Assembly (NCBI RefSeq): GCF_005889725.1
Contig: NZ_VCKX01000009.1
Coordinates: forward strand, 1 to 64,000
DNA from: Nonomuraea zeae
Lineage (GTDB): Bacteria; Actinomycetota; Actinomycetes; Streptosporangiales; Streptosporangiaceae
Reading direction: 5' to 3'
Length of the DNA: 64,000 bases
A model generated the notes under the pieces. It was not told the origin of the DNA. It saw only the letters and a program-made list of their open reading frames with translations, and made no database searches. Position numbers and translations under genes: made by a program. Positions 59,791 to 64,000 of the stretch are shown piece after piece (positions within the stretch are counted from its first letter, which is position 1; each line of letters starts with the position of its first letter).

Positions 59791-60087
59791 ATGACGGAAT
59801 TCATCGAGGTCCGAACGACGATCGAGGGCCACGAGAAGGCCGCTGAGCTGGCACACGGCATCCTCAGGTCAGGACTGGCGACCTCGATCGACCTGACCGA
59901 AGTGGCCCAACCGGCCGCACCCCACGACAGGACCACCTGGCAGCTCACGCTCATCACGACCGAGCAGCAGGCCCCGGCCCTCGAACTGCACATCAGGGAC
60001 GTCGACCGTCATGCCCCGATCAGCCGGCAACCGGTCAGCGAGGACATCGACGCCTATCCCGACTGGCTCATCAACGATCAGCCCTGA
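59791..60087 (+). CDS. cutA: CutA-like divalent cation tolerance protein
   Basis: A 98-aa protein resembling CutA1: EVRTTIEGHEKAAELAHGIL at the start, then WQLTLITTE and ALELHIRDVDRHAPISRQPV with the closing DAYPDWL. CutA trimers are linked to metal tolerance. The usual conserved Cys and Trp residues are not all present. The ATG at 59791 has AAAGGA 8 nt upstream. The gene ends 3 bp before the 3' end of the convergent hemoglobin gene. Confidence 0.75.
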   Translation: MTEFIEVRTTIEGHEKAAELAHGILRSGLATSIDLTEVAQPAAPHDRTTWQLTLITTEQQAPALELHIRDVDRHAPISRQPVSEDIDAYPDWLINDQP

Positions 60088-60090
60088 GAC

Positions 60091-60528
60091 CTACTCCCAT
60101 TCCCAGCGGGGCACCTCCCGGAGGGGATGGAGTTGATCGTCGGTCTCCGCGTGTGAGTTCTGCACGGCCACCTCCGTGCCGAACTCCACATGAGAGCGCA
60201 ACGCCGCTCTGAAGGCGTCGTCGGCGGGCAGCCCGGCCGTGTCGGCGGCCGCCAGATACAGCTCGACGAACCGCTGCCGCTGCGCCTCCTCGATCTTCAG
60301 GCCCCGGTGCGCGTCGATCAGCGCCGGGAAGCCGCCCATCTCCTTGGAGAAGGTGTCGGGACCGCCGAAGGTCTCGGCCGTGAAGGCGGTCAGATGGCCG
60401 ACGTGGCTCGCCTTGCCCGCGCCGAAGAGGGGCTGGAGGAGCGGGTCGGCCAGGACGCTGCGGTAGAAGACCTCGATGAACCTGCGTAAGCCCTCTTCGC
60501 CGCCCGCGTGCTCGAATAACGTCTCCAT
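60091..60528 (-). CDS. group II truncated hemoglobin
   Basis: A 145-aa 2-on-2 globin. TLFEHAGGEEGLRRFIEVFY opens helices A-B, DPLLQPLFG and FTAETFGGPDTFSKEMGG follow, and AHRGLKI carries the proximal His. The C-terminal tail ends with WEWE. Such globins bind oxygen or nitric oxide and help in respiration or nitrosative stress. The residue usually Trp in helix G is Phe here (VEFGTEV). ATG at 60528. Confidence 0.9.
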   Translation of the reverse strand: METLFEHAGGEEGLRRFIEVFYRSVLADPLLQPLFGAGKASHVGHLTAFTAETFGGPDTFSKEMGGFPALIDAHRGLKIEEAQRQRFVELYLAAADTAGLPADDAFRAALRSHVEFGTEVAVQNSHAETDDQLHPLREVPRWEWE

Positions 60529-60583
60529 GATTACAGCATTACATGCCTGCGGGAAGCCGTACCAGACCTGGCGGCCGGGTGAG

Positions 60584-61393
60584 CTATCTCGATCGCATCA
60601 GGCCGTGGCACGCGATCGCGGCGGCGGCCACCACGTTGAGCGAGTCGACGCCCGCCGCCATCGCCGCCGCGCTCATCGGGATGCACACCGCCCGGTCCGC
60701 CTCCTCCAGCCAGTGGGACGAGAGCCCGTCGCCCTCCGAGCCCAGCAGCAGCGCCACGCGCTCTCCCAGCTCGACGGCGTCCAAGGGGGTGGCCGCCTGG
60801 TCGGGGGTCAGCGCCAGCGTCTGGAAGCCCGCCTTCCGCAGCTCCGTCAGCCCTTCGAACCAGCCGTCCATCCGGGCGTACGGGATCGAGAACACCGCGC
60901 CCATGGACACCTTCACCGACCGCCGGTAGAGCGGGTCGGCGCACCGGGGTGACAGGACGATGCCGGCCACGCCCAGCGCGGCGGCGCATCTGAAGATCGC
61001 GCCAACATTGCCGTGGTCGACCAGGTCCTCCAGGACCAGCAGCCGCCCCGCTCCCCCGGCCAGCAGCCCTTCGACCGAGGGCAGCGGCAGGCGTTCCATC
61101 GAGGCCAGGGCGCCGCGGTGGATCTGGAAGCCCGCGATGCCGGCCATGACCTCGTCGCTCACCACGTACACGGTCGCGTCCCCGAGCACGTCCGCCAGCG
61201 CGGCCAGCCAGCGGTGCGTGGTCAGGACCGAGCGGATCGGGTAGCCCGCGCCGATCGCCCGCCTGATCACCTTCTCGCCCTCGGCGAGGAACAGCCCGCG
61301 CTCGGCCTCCAGGCTCTTGCGCAGCTCCACGTCCCGCAGCCGGGTGTAGTCGGAAAGGCGCGGGTCGTCGGCGCCGGTTACGTACTCAAGCAC
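60584..61393 (-). CDS. TrmH/SpoU-family RNA methyltransferase
   Basis: A 269-aa SPOUT methylase with an N-terminal RNA-binding domain (SDYTRLRDVELRKSLEAERG then FLAEGEKVIRRAI). The catalytic core has LVLEDLVDHGNVGAIFRCAA near residue 120, LLLGSEGDGLSSHWLEEAD near 215, and IPMSAAAMAAGVDSLNVVAA at 238-257. It probably methylates 23S rRNA or tRNA at a ribose. The GTG start at 61393 overlaps the preceding DUF4184 gene by 8 bp. Confidence 0.9.
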   Translation of the reverse strand: MLEYVTGADDPRLSDYTRLRDVELRKSLEAERGLFLAEGEKVIRRAIGAGYPIRSVLTTHRWLAALADVLGDATVYVVSDEVMAGIAGFQIHRGALASMERLPLPSVEGLLAGGAGRLLVLEDLVDHGNVGAIFRCAAALGVAGIVLSPRCADPLYRRSVKVSMGAVFSIPYARMDGWFEGLTELRKAGFQTLALTPDQAATPLDAVELGERVALLLGSEGDGLSSHWLEEADRAVCIPMSAAAMAAGVDSLNVVAAAAIACHGLMRSR

Positions 61394-62156
61394 CTTCCGA
61401 TACTGCCATGCGCCGCCTGACCTGCCAGACCGCCGCGTAGCAGGTGAGCACCAGGCACAGGCCGATCACCGTGCCCGCGCCCGTCTTGGTGATCACGCTC
61501 GGCAGGCCCAGCGCGGGGCTGGGCTCGTCCACGAGCGGCCACAGGAACGCGCCCGCCACGATGCCGGCCGACCCGGCCGCCATGACCGTCCAGCGCACGC
61601 GCGGCGAGATGCGCAACCGGTCCGGTACGGCCGCCGCCGCCATCCCGGACAACCCTCGCCAGCCCCACCAGAGCACGACGGCCAGCCCGATCACGGACGA
61701 GGCGTACTGCAGGAACCGGAAAAGGCTGATCACGCCGAAGACGGAGACGCTCAGCCAGTCACCCCACTCCACCGGGCCCGTGGAATGCGTGAAGGAGTCC
61801 CACAGGACGTGCGTGGCGGCGCCGAGCACGCCGCCTGCCGCCATGGGCAGGAATCTGAGCCGGTCGGGCGCCAGCAGCGCGGCGCGGCCGGCCAGCGAGG
61901 GCGGCAGCAAGGAGATCAGCGGGTCTCTGAAGACGCCGTGGAACAGCGGCAACAGCAGCAGCACGGCGGCCAGGTCGATGGTGAGCACACCGAGCCAGGA
62001 GTGCCAGTTCCCGTAGTCGGGCAGGAACGGCAGGAAGATCGGCAGGTCGGGGACCATCGCCCCCAGCGCGAGCGCCCAGGGGTCGAGGAATCTGCGCACG
62101 CGCGGCGACGACGCCAGCGGCAACACCGCGGCGATATGGCTAGGCGTGAACGGCAC
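61386..62156 (-). CDS. DUF4184 membrane protein
   Basis: A 256-aa polytopic membrane protein with about six or seven helices. The N terminus PFTPSHIAAVLPLASSPRV and THVLWDSFTHSTGPVEWGDW near residue 130 are typical of DUF4184, a metal-hydrolase-like family related to LexA-regulated YdjM proteins. The start is GTG at 62156 with GGGAGGGG 2-9 nt upstream; an ATG at 62189 adds 11 residues without better support. It overlaps and precedes the methylase gene. Confidence 0.82.
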   Translation of the reverse strand: MPFTPSHIAAVLPLASSPRVRRFLDPWALALGAMVPDLPIFLPFLPDYGNWHSWLGVLTIDLAAVLLLLPLFHGVFRDPLISLLPPSLAGRAALLAPDRLRFLPMAAGGVLGAATHVLWDSFTHSTGPVEWGDWLSVSVFGVISLFRFLQYASSVIGLAVVLWWGWRGLSGMAAAAVPDRLRISPRVRWTVMAAGSAGIVAGAFLWPLVDEPSPALGLPSVITKTGAGTVIGLCLVLTCYAAVWQVRRRMAVSEGA

Positions 62157-62309
62157 GACCCCTCCCCTGGTGATCAACTGGGTGATCACCGCTCATTATC
62201 GGGTGAAGCTTGACCATCCTTTGCCGAGGCGCTCTAGAGTCACTGTGAGTAATGGGTACGGTACGTATCGCTGTCGACGGCCGGATTGCCGGGAGTTCGG
62301 GGGTTCACG

Positions 62310-62945
62310 GTGCCTGATCAGCGGATTCATGAGCATCCGGCCGCGTCAGCCGACTGGCTGCGCGCGGCGCGCACGGCCCGCACGCTCTCCGCCGTCACCC
62401 TGGTCTGGCTCACCGTGGAGAGCACGCTCGGCCTGGCCGCCGGGCTGGCGGCGCATTCGGTGGCGTTGATCGGGTGGGGGCTGTCGGCGTTCGTGGAGGC
62501 GGCGGCGAGCCTGATCGTGATGTGGCGCTTCACCGGCAAGCGCACGCTCTCGCCGGACGCGGAGGCGACCGCCAGGCGGGCGGTCGCGATCAGCTTCTGG
62601 CTGCTCGCCCCCTACCTCGTCATCCACGTCATCCACGATCTGGACGCGGGGCACCGGGCCGTGCCGAGCGTGCTGGGGATCGTGGTGACGGCGTTCAGCC
62701 TGGTCAGCATGCCGGTACTGGGGGTGGCCAAGCGCCGGCTCGGCGTGCGGCTGGCCTCTGCCGCCACCTCGGGCGAGGGGACGCAGAATCTCATCTGCGC
62801 GGCCATGGCCGCGGGCGTCCTCGCCGGGCTGTGGGCCAACACCGTGGGCTGGTGGTGGGTGGATCCGGTGGTGGCGGTGGCGCTGGCGGTGGTGGCCGTA
62901 CGGGAGGGAAAGCGCGCGTGGCGTGGTCACGCATGCTGCCACTGA
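62310..62945 (+). CDS. CDF-like membrane protein
   Basis: A 211-aa polytopic protein with about five or six helices. SVALIGWGLSAFVEAAASLI near residue 48 resembles the helix-2 region of cation diffusion facilitators, but the metal-binding Asp is Ser. HVIHDLDAGH near 112 and VGWWWVDPVVAVALAVVAV near 178 also fit that family. The C terminus ends GHACCH, a possible metal site. Start GTG at 62310. It could be a heavy-metal exporter or a degenerate relative. Confidence 0.72.
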   Translation: MPDQRIHEHPAASADWLRAARTARTLSAVTLVWLTVESTLGLAAGLAAHSVALIGWGLSAFVEAAASLIVMWRFTGKRTLSPDAEATARRAVAISFWLLAPYLVIHVIHDLDAGHRAVPSVLGIVVTAFSLVSMPVLGVAKRRLGVRLASAATSGEGTQNLICAAMAAGVLAGLWANTVGWWWVDPVVAVALAVVAVREGKRAWRGHACCH

Positions 62946-62983
62946 AGGCAACATAGAGTAATCACCGCACCAAAAGGGCTGTT

Positions 62984-63011
62984 TTGCCACACTGACCGCA
63001 CCGAGTATCGT
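62984..63011 (+). promoter_or_regulatory. sigma-70-type promoter of the binding-protein gene
   Basis: TTGCCA at 62984-62989, a 16-bp spacer and TATCGT at 63006-63011. The GTG at 63080 follows after 68 nt. Confidence 0.5.
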
Positions 63012-63079
63012 TCCCGGAGTATTGCGGAGCATCTCCCGCTAGGGTCTCCGAAAGGTCTCAACACACCGAAGAGGACATC

Positions 63080-64000
63080 GTGGGGCGACATCGCACAGAC
63101 GAGCTCGACGGCGGATACCGGGCGAACGAGCCCGCCCCTCGCAGACGGCCCAGCCGCGGCCGCGGCAGGGTGCTCGTCCCGCTGGCGGGAGCCGTCGCGC
63201 TGGCCGTCCTGCTCGGCGTCGCCGCGTTCGTCATCTTCAACCGCGACCATGACTGCTCGGGCGGCAAGCTGCCGCTGCGCGTCGTCGCGACCCCGGACAT
63301 CCAGCCCGCGCTCAACAAGATCGCCGGCAACTACAACAAGGCCATGCACTCCATCGACAGCAAGTGCGTCGAGGTGACGGTGGCCAAGGAGGCGGCGGCC
63401 AGGACCGCGAACGGGCTGGCGGCCGGCAAGGTCACCGCCGACTTCTGGGTGGCCGACTCCAGCCTGCTCCTGGAGAGCATCCGCAAGACCCCGGCCGGCC
63501 AGGCGCTGCCGGAGGTGGAGGGCTCGATCGCCACCTCGCCGGTGGTGCTGGCCGCGGCCAAGTCGGCGGCGGCCAAGCTGGCCGACTCCCTCCAGCCGAG
63601 CTGGGTCAACATGATCGCGGCGGCGAACGTGGCCAACGTGGACGGACCCGGCAGGAAAGTCCGGGTGCTCGCCCTCGACCCGCAGAAGAACTCCGCCGGC
63701 CTGGCCGCGCTGCTGGCCGCGGCCGGCAGCGCCAAGGAGGCGGGGCAGGACAAGGCGCTGGTGGGAGCGCTCAAGGAGCTGTCGGGGCAGATGGCGTCCG
63801 ACTCGACGGCGCTGCTGGCCAGCCTCACCGTGAAGTCGGGCAGCAAGGTCCCGATCGGTGTCACCTCCGAGCAGGCCATCTACGCCCACAACACCAAGAA
63901 GCCGGAGGCTCCGGTCGTCGCCCTCTATCCGAAGGAGGGCACGCTCAGCCTCGACTACCCGGTCACGGTCCTCACCAAGGACCCGGCGGTGCTCAAGGCG
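63080..64000 (+). CDS. substrate-binding (and probably VWA) domain protein, C terminus cut by window
   Basis: The first 307 codons of a protein with a cytoplasmic Arg-rich stretch, one membrane helix (VLVPLAGAVALAVLLGVAAF), and an outer substrate-binding domain (LPLRVVATPDIQPALNKIAG, VTADFWVADSSLLLES, APVVALYPKEGTLSLDYPV). In actinomycetes this layout is usually followed by a VWA domain, which would lie outside the window. The start is GTG at 63080 with GAGGA 5 nt upstream. The reading frame is open to the right edge. Confidence 0.85.
   Translation, partial: MGRHRTDELDGGYRANEPAPRRRPSRGRGRVLVPLAGAVALAVLLGVAAFVIFNRDHDCSGGKLPLRVVATPDIQPALNKIAGNYNKAMHSIDSKCVEVTVAKEAAARTANGLAAGKVTADFWVADSSLLLESIRKTPAGQALPEVEGSIATSPVVLAAAKSAAAKLADSLQPSWVNMIAAANVANVDGPGRKVRVLALDPQKNSAGLAALLAAAGSAKEAGQDKALVGALKELSGQMASDSTALLASLTVKSGSKVPIGVTSEQAIYAHNTKKPEAPVVALYPKEGTLSLDYPVTVLTKDPAVLKA

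Overview
The window reads as chromosomal DNA of a very high-GC, filamentous-type actinomycete, most likely a member of the Streptosporangiales (Nonomuraea-like). The support is codon use with G or C at nearly every third position, frequent GTG and TTG starts, a partial conservon (NIT-domain histidine kinase plus DUF742 protein), a very large SARP/AfsR regulator, a LuxR/LAL regulator, DUF1707 and DUF2079 proteins, and many start codons 6-8 nt after a TANNNT -10 hexamer (leaderless transcripts). The genus is inference. I see no prophage, IS element or CRISPR array.

Layout. 1-7,000: inositol-1-phosphate synthase (cut by the edge) downstream of a LuxR/LAL regulator, an MFS carrier, a permuted papain-fold protein divergent from a 54-aa membrane protein, and an orphan oligopeptide-type binding lipoprotein. 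7,100-9,400: the two-gene partial conservon. 9,480-11,420: an MFS exporter with a divergent MarR regulator. 11,410-19,230: a tightly overlapping seven-gene operon (DUF917 protein, hydantoinase/oxoprolinase, binding lipoprotein, two permeases, two ATPases) that looks like uptake and breakdown of a cyclic amide or hydantoin-like compound. 19,350-24,100: a tiny ORF, a tRNA-like gene with a CAT anticodon, an RpiB-family isomerase, a zinc-ribbon protein, a cytosine-deaminase-like amidohydrolase and tex. 24,650-31,720: hydrolase, hypothetical protein, SplB-like radical SAM protein, TetR regulator, saccharopine dehydrogenase-like protein and ilvD.

31,800-46,400: a 28-aa membrane peptide, a secreted protein, an RpoD-like sigma factor with a STAS protein, a phosphotriesterase-family hydrolase, metG with a Met-Met leader peptide and two competing hairpins, a SpoU methylase, an amino-acid permease, a universal stress protein, a DUF6582-like protein with a SigB-like promoter, MerR plus aldo/keto reductase, an RsbA-like sensor/ATPase protein, a DUF1707 protein, a Rieske oxygenase and an FAD monooxygenase divergent from TetR. 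46,900-51,600: DUF2079 membrane protein, GT4 glycosyltransferase, PIG-L deacetylase and a UPF0104-type membrane protein, probably for surface glycolipid or polysaccharide. 51,660-64,000: SARP regulator, a DedA protein behind an iron-box-like site, DUF1508 protein, D,D-carboxypeptidase, a LacI divergon with a 59-aa protein, CutA, truncated hemoglobin, TrmH-type methylase, DUF4184 protein, a CDF-like membrane protein and the first part of a substrate-binding (probably VWA) protein.

Three signals stand out beyond the genes: the metG leader; short tandem arrays whose first unit contains a gene's own stop codon, seen at five or more gene ends; and pairs of divergent genes whose -10 hexamers interlock so that both start codons lie 6-7 nt from the shared core.
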